33,554 nucleotides of DNA from Rhodobacteraceae bacterium F11138 (GTDB lineage: Bacteria > Pseudomonadota > Alphaproteobacteria > Rhodobacterales > Rhodobacteraceae): assembly GCA_016521575.1 (NCBI GenBank), contig JAEKDP010000017.1:1-33554 (forward strand). The letters run 5' to 3'. Both the position numbers and the translations under genes were made by a program. The notes beneath the pieces are model-generated. The model did no database searches, was not told the DNA's origin, and saw nothing but the letters and a program-made list of their open reading frames with translations. Below are positions 1-7,907 of the stretch, in pieces. Every line of letters begins with the position of its first letter. Positions within the stretch are counted from its first letter, which is position 1.

Positions 1-665
1 CGGTGACGGCTGTCGCGGGGGCCATTGACGCGGCGGGCTGCCTCATAGCCATTCAGCACGCGATGCACGGCCCCATCGCCAATGGCGTGAACCGCAATTT
101 GCAAGCCCATGGCATCGGCACGGGTACAGATCTCGTCAAAGAATGGCTGCGGAAAAAGGGGATCTCCGGTGGTGCCGGTGTCGGTGTAGGGCCGGGTCAT
201 GACGGCGGTCCGGGATTCGACCACGCCATCCATGAACATCTTGACCCGATTGCTCCAGACCATATCGCCGGAATACTGCTGGCGCATTTCGACCGCTTCT
301 TCCAGCCGGTCGATGCTGTCGAAATTCTTGAAATGCATCGGCACTTCGGTCCGACAGGTCAGCCGTCCTTTGGCTTCAAGCGCAGAAAGAAGTTCAAGCT
401 GGTAAAAGTTACCGTCCATATTGTGCAGGCCGGTAATGCCTTTGGAGGCGATGTTCTTCAGCGATGCTTCGATCAGGTCCATGTCTGCCGCGCGCTCGGC
501 GGCGGACGGGGACGGCACCGGGTCGCTGCCTGTTTCATAACCTGCCAGTTCGCGGGCACCGCTGACGGTCAGGCGCAGGACGGGGCCAAGCGCGTCAGAG
601 CTCGGTGCCAGGACCTCTATTCCTACCTTGCGAACAACTTCGACGCGCTCGTTGATTACGGCCAT
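1..665 (-). pseudogene. YtcJ-like amidohydrolase (Amidohydro_3), 3' part only
   Basis: Reading the minus strand from about 665 down to the window edge gives an open frame that resembles the middle of YtcJ-type metal-dependent amidohydrolases. Recognisable pieces are KGITGLHNMDGN, a block with VKMFMDGVVESRTA, and IAVHAIGDGAVHRVLNGYEA near the edge. These match the conserved barrel strands and the HAIGD(G/R)A metal-site motif of the family. The N-terminal part with the HxH metal motif is absent: family similarity fades beyond about 545, and an in-frame TGA lies just upstream of the ATG at 665. I read it as a gene whose 5' end was replaced during insertion-sequence activity. The 3' end lies outside the window. 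The long open frame on the plus strand over the same bases is an antisense shadow. Confidence 0.72.
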
Positions 666-849
666 CGACACCGAACTGGCCTCGCTGCTTCATCGTCCCG
701 AGCAGAGGGCTGTGTGGATGACATCGGCAACACCCGCATGGGCAAGCGTCGACGCATGAGATGGTCACCACGGGGCGCGCATCGGGTTGCCGTCACTCGG
801 GCAGCGATCCTTGACGGAAGGCTAACCGTCTCAAAGCGGGCCGCTTAAC
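666..849. other. unassigned DNA between the amidohydrolase fragment and the IS66 fragment
   Basis: No gene could be supported here. All minus-strand frames close quickly and the plus-strand open frame is an antisense extension. The stretch probably belongs to the rearranged junction that removed the start of the amidohydrolase gene. Confidence 0.4.
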
Positions 850-1238
850 CACCAAGCTTTGCCCACTCCCGATCCCTGGTGGGACGCCGACCGAGGCAAC
901 CATCGCCCATTTGATTGTCTCGAAATACGCGGATCACATACCGCTTTATAGGCAGGCGCAAATCTACAGCCGCCGAGGGGTTGATCTGGATCGTTCGACC
1001 CTGGCGGCATGGGGGGCGGGCAGCGTTTGAGCTGCGACCTGTCTATGATGCACTGATCGCCGATCTGAAAAGATCAACCAAACCATTCATGGATGAGATG
1101 GTGGCCCCGGTCCTCGACCCCGGCCGCAAAAAACCAAGACCGGCTACTTCTGGGCGCTGGCCCGGGATGATCGGCCTTGGGGCGGGGACGACCCGCCCGG
1201 TGGGGCCTTCACATATGCCCCGGGCCGCGCCGGTGATA
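850..1238 (+). pseudogene. IS66-family transposase fragment, two frameshifts
   Basis: The translation starting near 872 reads IPGGTPTEATIAHLIVSKYA and continues with HIPLYRQAQIYSRRGVDLDR, the typical central region of IS66 TnpC. The frame breaks in the G-run at about 1011-1020: the family reads AAW-VGRAAFELRPVYDAL, and the sequence looks two bases short. It breaks again in the A-run at 1128-1133 (RKK-TKTGYFWALARDD), apparently one base short. The stretch FMDEMVAPVLDPGR carries the catalytic aspartate region. At about 1238 similarity stops abruptly and continues as IS630. The fragment lacks both ends of the transposase and cannot be functional. Confidence 0.82.
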
Positions 1239-1716
1239 CCTGCGCAACGGGACGACCTCGCTCTTCGTTGCGCTGGACACTACGACCGGCGCGGTGTTCG
1301 GAAAGTGCTACAAGCGTCACCGCGCAAAGGAGTTTCTGGACCTCCTCAAGGAACTGGCCCGCAATTTACCGAAAGGTCCCGATGTGCATTTGGTGATGGA
1401 TAACTACGCCACGCACAAGACGCCAAAGGTCAAGGCATGGCTCGCGCGCAGGCCGCATTGGCACGTCCACTTCACGCCCACCTCGGCCAGTTGGCTGAAC
1501 CAGATCGAACGCTGGTTTGCCGAGCTCACCCGAAAGCAAATCCAACGTGGCGTGCATCGGTCAGTCGCAGAGTTGGAAGCGGATATCATGGCCTTCATCG
1601 ACGCCCACAACGATGACCCCAAGCCATACAAATGGGTCAAATCGGCCGACGAAATCCTAGCCGCAGTCAAGCGCTTCTGCCTCAAGACAATGAACCGAAC
1701 TTTGATTCCGGGTGAC
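1239..1716 (+). pseudogene. IS630-family transposase, C-terminal half with right IS end
   Basis: From YLRNGTTSLFVALDTTTGAV onward this closely follows the C-terminal half of the intact IS630 transposase encoded at 20391-21485, including [12 protein letters not shown] (second catalytic Asp) and [14 protein letters not shown] (catalytic Glu). The first catalytic Asp and the N-terminal helix-turn-helix are missing; their place is taken by IS66 sequence. The right end GATTCCGGGTGAC (1704-1716) followed by TA matches the terminal repeat of the full copy. The reading frame continues past the IS end to a stop at 1765-1767. No genuine start codon exists for this remnant. Confidence 0.88.
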
Positions 1717-1773
1717 TATCCAAGCTGCAAAACTATCCGAAAAGGTGGGACCTCTTCAGCGGTATGAAGTAAG

Positions 1774-1792
1774 CGGTGTGTCGTTCACACCG
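1774..1792. repeat. short perfect inverted repeat
   Basis: CGGTGTG and CACACCG are separated by five bases (TCGTT) and could form a 7-bp stem. It overlaps the stop codon of the adjacent transposase-like fragment. No U-tract follows on either strand, so I do not call it a terminator. Confidence 0.5.
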
Positions 1793-1949
1793 GCTTCTGC
1801 AGTTGCCATAACATCGTCTTGGCATCTTCGAGCAAGAGTCCAAACCCCTCGGGCTTGGTTTGTCGGAATGTGCGGGAAATGCGGCCAAGACGATGCGTCT
1901 TCGTGGTTCCGTGTTCAAATGTCGTCTCGACGATTATCCGCACATCCAT
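1785..1949 (-). pseudogene. 54-aa N-terminal fragment of a transposase (ISKra4-like?)
   Basis: ATG at 1949 opens a 54-residue frame starting MDVRIIVETTFEHGTTKTH, followed by GFGLLLEDAKTMLWQLQ and a stop at 1785. The pattern of a beta-strand start, a TxxH segment and then an L-LLEDAK leucine-rich helix resembles the N-terminus of ISKra4-type transposases, which are several hundred residues long. The family call is from memory of that pattern and only moderately sure. The rest of the protein is missing: the fragment abuts the IS630 remnant on one side and ISL3 on the other, consistent with a transposon cut by later insertions. Confidence 0.4.
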
Positions 1950-2035
1950 AGTGGTCCCTCTCTCATTGAACCCCCACTATAAACGATCACCCTCAGGTTT
2001 TGCCCACCCCCTTGAGTTCCCCATCTCACAATTAA

Positions 2036-3728
2036 GGGTTCTGCCTCAATCTGTGTGGCGCAGTGGCAGCATTCGGGCTCTGAGGAGTTCTGGTCCGGCG
2101 CGACCGTACATGGCGCGCTTGAGGGTCTTCAGGCGATTGACTTGGCCCTCAGCCTGACCGTTGCTCCACGGAAGTTCGATGGCATTGCGCACGGCCTCGA
2201 TGTCGCGGTGCAGCGTGCGGGCAAAGCGCATGATTGGTGGGATGCCAGTCTCAATGGCCAGGTCGATCCATGCGTCCAGCGGGGCGGACTGGTCGCCGCG
2301 CAAAATGCCCTGAAACCGCATGGCAAGGCTCCGCATCGTGGCAAAGCTTGGCGATCCGGCCTTCAATGCATCTACCTTTTGGGCCTGGTCTGCGGTCAAT
2401 TTGCGTCGCGGCTTGATACAGAGCGCCGCTGCGACAACCGGCGAAATGGCGTGACCGGTTTGCGGGTCCCGCACAGGCGCCAGGGGCAGCGGCGTGTCGG
2501 TCGGGCCTGCTAGAACGGTTTGTTCATCCCTTCGCCATCCGGCCAGCAGACGTTGCAAATGAGACAAGCTGCCCTCATAGCCATGGCGTTGAATTTCGAC
2601 CAATAATTCCTGGCCGGACCGGATACCCTGTTTCCAGAGATCGGCCAGTATGCTCTCAAAATACCACGGCGACGTGGGCTTCAATGCAGCTCGGCGGCGG
2701 TCTGGTGGCGAGTCGGAGCTCAACCACTTCGCCACACTACGACGCGGGAAGCCGGTCCGACGTCCAATTTCGCTACAAGACAGCCCTTGATCACGAAGCG
2801 CATGGATGTTTCGGAAAATTTCCTCACGTGATTTCCGATGAGCAAGACGCGATCGCAGTAGATGATTGGCCGTGCTGATGTTTTCGGCATCTGACAATAG
2901 CGCCCGCCCGGTGGCGCGGCCATGCATATTCATCTGCTCTTCAATGGCCTGGCGCAGGTTCTGGACGAGATGGAAACGGTCTGCGACCTGCAGGGCTTGC
3001 GGTGCACCCTGACGTGCGGCCTTCGCATATCCGCCACAACGATCCCGACTGATGACTTCAATCTCAGGGTGCTGCCGCAGCCAGCTCGCACAGCTTTCAA
3101 CGCTCCGATCCGGAAGAATATCAATTACGGTCTGCCGCTCGAGATCGACGATGATGGTTCCGTAAGTCTGCGACTTGCGCCAGCTCCAATCGTCGATGCC
3201 AATGACCGTTGGCGGCGGGGCGACGCTTTCCGCACACTTCTTGAGGTGTCGCAGCACCGTGTCATTGCTGACACCGACGCCTAAACGGCGCAAGAGCCGC
3301 TCGGCAGGCCGTCCACCCGTGGCGTGCCCCAGATGAACTACAATGTCATCAGCACGCGAAGTTCGACGTGCAAATGGACGCGCAATTGACGAGGTGTAGT
3401 CCGAAAAAGTCCGCCGCGGGCACGTGGAAGCGCGACATCGCCACCTGCAGACCCAGAGTGCGATTGTTACCTTGTCGCCAAGTGCAGGTAAATCCTGTAG
3501 CCGCCTTTGCCGCCACCCGTGACGACGCCGAGAATGCAAACCACAATCTGGGCAGATGCCTCTCGGTGCCAAAACACCGGATACAAGCCACCCGCCGGAA
3601 TCACGTCGCTTAACGCCTTGAACCGAAACGTCGCTCCCGGGCGACCAGTGCTTTTTTGAAATCACGACTATCCCTCCCGAATGTTCCAAGCTCAGGATAG
3701 TTGCGCCACACAAATTGAGGCAGAACCC
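2036..3728. mobile_element. complete ISL3-family insertion sequence
   Basis: Terminal inverted repeats lie at 2036-2062 and 3702-3728 and differ at a single position out of 27 (begin GGGTTCTGCCTCAAT). The sequence immediately outside is AATTAA on both sides, a direct repeat compatible with part of the 8-bp target duplication typical of ISL3. The element contains one transposase gene on the minus strand. It sits only about 30 bases beyond the stop codon of the usp gene and next to the 54-codon transposase fragment, so it marks the left border of the catabolic island. Confidence 0.9.
2046..3713 (-). CDS. tnpA: ISL3-family transposase
   Basis: A 555-residue uninterrupted frame with ISL3 architecture. 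An N-terminal zinc-ribbon-like region carries CPDCG at about residues 54-58 and further Cys pairs (WRCRASTCPRRTF). A helix-turn-helix region follows, then the DDE core containing VIGIDDWSWRKSQTYGTII and a downstream VADRFHLVQNL motif. The C-terminal stretch NGQAEGQVNRLKTLKRAMYG is the usual end of the catalytic domain. The first ATG (3713) lies inside the terminal inverted repeat, so translation may begin at a slightly downstream GTG. The gene looks intact and the element could still be mobile. Confidence 0.9.
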   Translation of the reverse strand: MCGATILSLEHSGGIVVISKKHWSPGSDVSVQGVKRRDSGGWLVSGVLAPRGICPDCGLHSRRRHGWRQRRLQDLPALGDKVTIALWVCRWRCRASTCPRRTFSDYTSSIARPFARRTSRADDIVVHLGHATGGRPAERLLRRLGVGVSNDTVLRHLKKCAESVAPPPTVIGIDDWSWRKSQTYGTIIVDLERQTVIDILPDRSVESCASWLRQHPEIEVISRDRCGGYAKAARQGAPQALQVADRFHLVQNLRQAIEEQMNMHGRATGRALLSDAENISTANHLLRSRLAHRKSREEIFRNIHALRDQGLSCSEIGRRTGFPRRSVAKWLSSDSPPDRRRAALKPTSPWYFESILADLWKQGIRSGQELLVEIQRHGYEGSLSHLQRLLAGWRRDEQTVLAGPTDTPLPLAPVRDPQTGHAISPVVAAALCIKPRRKLTADQAQKVDALKAGSPSFATMRSLAMRFQGILRGDQSAPLDAWIDLAIETGIPPIMRFARTLHRDIEAVRNAIELPWSNGQAEGQVNRLKTLKRAMYGRAGPELLRARMLPLRHTD

Positions 3729-3760
3729 AATTAAGGGCTACGCGACAGCGGGGGGCCCGC

Positions 3761-4594
3761 CTACTGTGAAAGCAACACGGGTATTGGTGAATTCTCTATC
3801 AGCTCCTTCCCGGTTCCGCCAAACAGCTCTTCGGCAAACCGTCGATTGGATTGGGTCACCCCCATAACCAGAACACCCGCTTGCTCCGTCGTGCAATAGT
3901 TCAGGATCGTCTCTGCAACACCATTGTCACCAGGTTGCAATCGCACGTGTCTGGCATCGATATCATGGCGAGAAAGCGCCGTAACAATGTCGACCCCCGG
4001 AAGCGGGGCACCTATCTTGCGCGTCTCGACAGTCAGAACTGTGACGCGCGGTTTGGTTTCAAGTATGTCCATAACGGCCCAAAGAGTGTTCGCCGCGGCA
4101 CGATTTCCGTCCCAAGCCAGAACGGCATGCTCATGGAACTTGTTCTCGTCGTAGTTGCGAGGAACGATCAAAACTGGCCGACCGCTCCGGGCCGCGATCC
4201 TCTCAGGATGGATTTCATAGCGTTCTTTCCCGATCAAGACATCTCGCCGCCCGGCCACAACGAGATCGAAGAGCAAGGAATAATCTGCAATCGTTTGATC
4301 CGCACTGCCAAAGACTTCCAGCCAATGCAGCTTGTCCGGTGAAATCAATCCCTGAGCGCGCTCCGCAAAGGCACGGCGTATCTTTTGGTGTTGCTCTGCC
4401 TCGACCGCACTCAAAGCGGCCTTCAGATCGGTGGGAATCCATGTTTCCTGCTTAAGTTTGGCCTGCGCGCTTTGATGAGCGAGCAAACCCGAGACATGCG
4501 CGTCGTACTTCTTGTGCATCAGGGCTGCGAGTCGCATCGCTGCGTCAGAAGATTCTGATCCGTTGTAGGCGACGAGGAGATTCTTGATGCTCAT
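3761..4594 (-). CDS. tandem-domain universal stress protein
   Basis: A 277-residue protein with two Usp folds, a cytoplasmic ATP/nucleotide-binding stress protein family. The first domain begins MSIKNLLVAYNGSESSDAA and the second begins at AVLAWDGNRAAANTLWAV. The C-terminus ends ELFGGTGKELIENSPIPVLL, like the Usp nucleotide-binding loop. The canonical G-x2-G-x9-G(S/T) is only partly kept, because MGVTQSNRRF has Gln at the second Gly position. The frame is open upstream, but the ATG at 4594 is chosen because ATGA overlaps the tctA stop (4591-4594), indicating translational coupling. Last gene of the tctCBA operon. A Usp here may tie transporter expression to starvation or energy state; that role is inference. 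Confidence 0.85.
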   Translation of the reverse strand: MSIKNLLVAYNGSESSDAAMRLAALMHKKYDAHVSGLLAHQSAQAKLKQETWIPTDLKAALSAVEAEQHQKIRRAFAERAQGLISPDKLHWLEVFGSADQTIADYSLLFDLVVAGRRDVLIGKERYEIHPERIAARSGRPVLIVPRNYDENKFHEHAVLAWDGNRAAANTLWAVMDILETKPRVTVLTVETRKIGAPLPGVDIVTALSRHDIDARHVRLQPGDNGVAETILNYCTTEQAGVLVMGVTQSNRRFAEELFGGTGKELIENSPIPVLLSQ

Positions 4595-6198
4595 GCCTTG
4601 CGCTCCGAAAACGATGACCTTCGGTCTTGCCGCAGGGCAATGATGACCGTCAAAGCAGCCAACCCCATGAAGGCCGCCGCGATTGGATTGTTCAGAAGGA
4701 ACCAAGGGTCGCTGCCTGTCGCACTAAAGGCTTGGCGCAGCGTTTCTTCGAGACGACCGCCGAGTATGAAAGCGACCATGAAGGGCAAAGGCGAAATGCC
4801 GAACACGCGCATCAAATACCCCATGACCCCAAAAGCCAGCGTAATCCAGACAGCGGCCATCGCGGTTTCCTGCACATAGATCGCCGTGAGCGTAAGCATC
4901 AGAACGCACGGCAGCAGAATCTGCTTCGGAATCCGAGTCATGACACCCATTGAGCGCATTATGACCCCGCCAACGGTCCAGTTCAGGAAGTTCGCAAGGA
5001 ACATGCAGGTGAAAAGTCCGAAGGCGATGACCAACTCGGGATTCACTTGGTCCGTTGTAAATTTGAAAACCGAAGGGCCGGGTGTGAAACCGCCGATGCT
5101 CTCAGCCGCAAGGATAAGGAAGACCGCGGCGGCGTTTCCGGGGATGCCCAGAGAGAGCACCGGGATGAGGTTTGCGCCAGAGACCGAGGAGTTCGCCGCC
5201 TCGGTAGATGCAACGCCTTCGGGAGCGCCTTGGCCAAACTCGGGATCATCCGGGTGTTTCGTTTTGGCATAGCGTGCGCGACCAAGTGCATAGCCAATTG
5301 TGGCCGCAAGGGTCGAGCCAATACCGGGAAGCGCACCAATGATCGTGCCTGCAACCGCGGATCGGCCAATATATGGCAACAGCTTGCGGATCAGCGCAAA
5401 GGACAGGCCCTGTCCCTGTCGCTTTTGCTGCCTTTGCGCTCGTTCCGCCCGGCCTCTTTCACGCCAATAGGTTGTCATTTCATATATGACTGAGCCAATG
5501 ATCAAGGCGCCAAGGATCACACTCACCAGCGGAAGCCCAGATTGCAGTGCCTCACTGCCTCCCGTGAGACGGGGATAGAAATCCTCTCCGGTGCCGATAT
5601 AGGCTGCCAATAGGCCCAAGCCCGTAGAGATCAAACCCTTCGCGGGTGATCCTCCGACCGCGGCCGCAATGAAAGACAGAGACAGGATGAGAAGCGCCGC
5701 TTTCTCGGGTAGATCGAGATAGCTTTCAACGAGCAGCGCCAGAAATGGCGCGCAAACGATAAGGACGACGTCGGAAAACGTGTCCCCTGTCACCGAGGAA
5801 AAATGCGCCACACGCAATGCTTTGCGCGCCTCTCCGTTCTCGGTCATGGGATAGCCGTCGAGCGTGGTCAGATAGGCATCTGGTGTACCGGGAGTATTGA
5901 AGAGGATGGCGGGCACAGCGCCTCCGATCGTCGCCCCCTTCATGATGCCGATCAGAAACCCCATGACGGGTAGGAGAGCATCTGGCGTGAAGCCGAAGAT
6001 GGAAACCAGTATGGGCAAGGAAATCGCCATCGCGATGGGACCCCCAAGGCCCGGCGTGGCACCAACTGCGACACCAAGAAGGAACCCAAGCGCAACCATC
6101 ACAATCGTGACGGAAACCCCTACGCCTAGGATCGAAAAGAACTCCGGTCCCTGCAAAACGGCCAGAATGCCCATCCAGATATAGTCAAGCGCACCCAT
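4591..6198 (-). CDS. tctA: tripartite tricarboxylate transporter large permease TctA
   Basis: 535 residues, the usual size for TctA, very hydrophobic with about 11-12 predicted membrane segments. Family signatures include ATPGLGGPIAMAISLPI near residue 50, the PAILFNTPGTPDAYLTTLDG segment near residue 100, and IPVLSLGIPGNAAAVFLILA in the second half. It forms the inner-membrane channel of a TTT-family secondary transporter, taking ligand from the TctC binding protein and using an ion gradient. The start ATG (6198) shares one base with the tctB stop, and its own stop overlaps the usp start. The substrate is unknown; TTT systems carry citrate-like di/tricarboxylates and aromatic carboxylates, so an aromatic or amino-acid-derived acid is plausible beside the degradation genes. 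Confidence 0.93.
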   Translation of the reverse strand: MGALDYIWMGILAVLQGPEFFSILGVGVSVTIVMVALGFLLGVAVGATPGLGGPIAMAISLPILVSIFGFTPDALLPVMGFLIGIMKGATIGGAVPAILFNTPGTPDAYLTTLDGYPMTENGEARKALRVAHFSSVTGDTFSDVVLIVCAPFLALLVESYLDLPEKAALLILSLSFIAAAVGGSPAKGLISTGLGLLAAYIGTGEDFYPRLTGGSEALQSGLPLVSVILGALIIGSVIYEMTTYWRERGRAERAQRQQKRQGQGLSFALIRKLLPYIGRSAVAGTIIGALPGIGSTLAATIGYALGRARYAKTKHPDDPEFGQGAPEGVASTEAANSSVSGANLIPVLSLGIPGNAAAVFLILAAESIGGFTPGPSVFKFTTDQVNPELVIAFGLFTCMFLANFLNWTVGGVIMRSMGVMTRIPKQILLPCVLMLTLTAIYVQETAMAAVWITLAFGVMGYLMRVFGISPLPFMVAFILGGRLEETLRQAFSATGSDPWFLLNNPIAAAFMGLAALTVIIALRQDRRSSFSERKA

Positions 6199-6761
6199 TA
6201 TACGTCTCCGTTCGGCGGCAACAGCAAGTCATCGAAGGGCAAATCGTATATGGCGATCATGGCCAAGACGGCACACAGGCCGATCAGCACAGCACGCAGC
6301 GAGAAACGTCCCTCGAGCAGTGAAATCGTGCTGGTAATGGCGAATGTACAACCAACGGCAAACCCGAGATACTTCCAGGGCGCGGCATCCCGAAGCAATC
6401 GGTATTCCTGTTCCATGCCAGTCAGAAGGTTGGACACCAGGACAGCAATTGGACCGACAAACAGCATCATCATGAAGGAGAGGACATAGACAGCGAACAG
6501 GAGTCCGGCAAACCGAAGTGCAAGAAAGTCTATGGGCTCCTGAGGCTCGTCTCGTGTCCCGCCAAACACCAACAGGAACAATCCGCCAATCAGAACGAAA
6601 ACGCCTGCGATCGTGGGGGCAAACGCATCGCCAACGGAAACCTGGCGCCGCACCTGAACAGTGTATCCACTATCAACATCCAGTGGCACCCAGACGAACA
6701 CCAGAAGTACGGCAAAGAGTAAGAAAAATGCACCAATCTTTTGGTCTCTGGATAGCGACAT
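6198..6761 (-). CDS. tctB: tripartite tricarboxylate transporter small permease TctB
   Basis: A 187-residue protein with four apparent membrane helices (IGAFFLLFAVLLVFVWVPL near the start, then FAPTIAGVFVLIGGLFLLVF, a YVLSFMMMLFV helix and a C-terminal pair), as expected for the small TctB subunit. I chose ATG at 6761 (MSLSRDQKIG) over the in-frame GTG four codons earlier, because a GGGGG ribosome-binding stretch sits about 11 bases upstream of the ATG. Lies between tctC and tctA and overlaps the tctA start by one base. A hairpin with a U-rich tail separates it from tctC. Confidence 0.88.
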   Translation of the reverse strand: MSLSRDQKIGAFFLLFAVLLVFVWVPLDVDSGYTVQVRRQVSVGDAFAPTIAGVFVLIGGLFLLVFGGTRDEPQEPIDFLALRFAGLLFAVYVLSFMMMLFVGPIAVLVSNLLTGMEQEYRLLRDAAPWKYLGFAVGCTFAITSTISLLEGRFSLRAVLIGLCAVLAMIAIYDLPFDDLLLPPNGDV

Positions 6762-6781
6762 TTCGAAACGCACCCCCGAGT

Positions 6782-6809
6782 GGGAAAAGAGGCCCCGATT
6801 GCTCAGGGC
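6782..6809 (-). terminator. hairpin with U-rich tail between tctC and tctB (attenuator)
   Basis: In the transcript of the minus strand GCCCUGA (6809-6803) pairs with UCGGGGC (6798-6792), with one U-G wobble, around a GCAA tetraloop. CUCUUUUCCC follows. Position and shape fit a partial intrinsic terminator that would give more of the binding protein than of the permeases. Confidence 0.65.
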
Positions 6810-6818
6810 TTGTCCAAG

Positions 6819-7772
6819 TTACTGCGACGCGGCTTCCAGCAGTGCCCGGGAGCTGACAAGATCGTCCTGCATGAAGGCGTCGAGCTCGACTCCAGACGCG
6901 GTGGCCGGCCCGCCGAACGCCCGGTCAACCAACGCGCCTGCTTCGGTTTCCGGATCGCTGACCACGGCGATGATCGCGTCGGAAATGGCTTGGCGGGCCT
7001 CGTCTGGAATGCCTGCTGGTGCGGCGAAGATGAACCGGCCATTTGACGGGAATTCAAGACCACGATCCAACAGGAGCGGCGCATCGGGCGACTGGTCAAG
7101 CGGCTCGGAAATTGCCGAGGCAAGATTGACCAGGTCACCCGCAGCAACACCTTTGCCCTGGATACCGGCTACAAAGCCCATATCGACATCCCCTGCTGTA
7201 ATAGCATCCAGAACGGCTCGGCCGCCGCGCAGGCTCACGATGTTGAAATCAACGCCGTTTGCCTCGCCTAGCAGATAGGCCATGTCGGCCAATTGCGGTC
7301 CTGCGACCCCGAAGCTGAGTTGCTCGCCGTCCTGGGCGGCCGAAAAGGCATCGTCGATTGTCTTCCAGCCGCGCGATGCGTCGGCGACAACACCCATCTG
7401 AAATGCAGCGGTGGTCGCTAGCGGAGTGTAGTCGTCCAAAGATAGCCCGGCACTAGGCGAGGCCTCCATGACGTAGGTGAAGACCGTCGACACGGCCATC
7501 CCGATCACGGTGCCATCCGCCGGAGCATCCTTGAGCGCGATAGCCATGTTCAGGCCGCCTCTGCCAGCAACCTCTTCGGGAATGATCTGCCAGCCGTGGC
7601 GCTTTTCAAGTTCCTCAGCGATCAGGCGCGCGTGTGTATCAGCACCGCCGCCTGCGCGGAACGCGACCATCATCTTGATGGGGCCTGGTGGCGTCCAATC
7701 CTGGGCAACAGTAGCAGTGGCAGCAAGCGCCACAACGCTTGCCGTCGCGAAGGTTTTCAATAGTGATTTCAT
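6819..7772 (-). CDS. tctC: tripartite tricarboxylate transporter binding protein TctC (Bug family)
   Basis: 317 residues, typical of Bug/TctC periplasmic receptors. A Sec signal peptide (MKSLLKTFATASVVALAAT, likely cleaved after AxA-type residues near 23) is followed by the mature start WTPPGPIKMMVAFRAGGGAD; the loop usually reads P-F-x-x-GG-x-x-D. The LRGGRAVLDAITAGDVDMGF segment matches the second-lobe ligand loop (usually GG...A...G-VD). First gene of the leftward tctC-tctB-tctA-usp operon and divergent from marR with 135 bases between. The MarR regulator is the obvious candidate for control. Its ligand cannot be read from sequence. Confidence 0.9.
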   Translation of the reverse strand: MKSLLKTFATASVVALAATATVAQDWTPPGPIKMMVAFRAGGGADTHARLIAEELEKRHGWQIIPEEVAGRGGLNMAIALKDAPADGTVIGMAVSTVFTYVMEASPSAGLSLDDYTPLATTAAFQMGVVADASRGWKTIDDAFSAAQDGEQLSFGVAGPQLADMAYLLGEANGVDFNIVSLRGGRAVLDAITAGDVDMGFVAGIQGKGVAAGDLVNLASAISEPLDQSPDAPLLLDRGLEFPSNGRFIFAAPAGIPDEARQAISDAIIAVVSDPETEAGALVDRAFGGPATASGVELDAFMQDDLVSSRALLEAASQ

Positions 7773-7798
7773 TTCTGTCTCCCTGTCCGGCTGCCGAG

Positions 7799-7872
7799 TT
7801 CAACTTGTGTTGGTTGACGCTTCACTTAATTTAATGACGGGAGCATTGCAGATTTCGGTTGAGCCTTCAACT
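7799..7872. promoter_or_regulatory. mirror-symmetric repeats between tctC and marR, candidate MarR operators
   Basis: TTCAACT (7799-7805) and GGTTGA (7812-7817) recur in mirrored order as GGTTGA (7857-7862) and TTCAACT (7866-7872), giving two inverted-repeat sites about 40 bases apart. The downstream one contains GTTGA-GCCT-TCAAC. An AT-rich TTAATTTAA lies between them. The location in the divergent promoter region suits MarR autoregulation; binding is inferred. Confidence 0.45.
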
Positions 7873-7907
7873 ATTTTCTGACAATCTTTGCTTCAGAGGC
7901 ATCAGAC

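Noticed and set aside
3-848. Long plus-strand open frame at the left edge
   Set aside because: It is antisense to the minus-strand amidohydrolase; its translation lacks family features while the opposite strand shows clear motifs.
4595-4705. Longer start for the universal stress protein
   Set aside because: The 37 added residues lie inside tctA and are not Usp-like; ATG 4594 overlaps the tctA stop in the common ATGA form.
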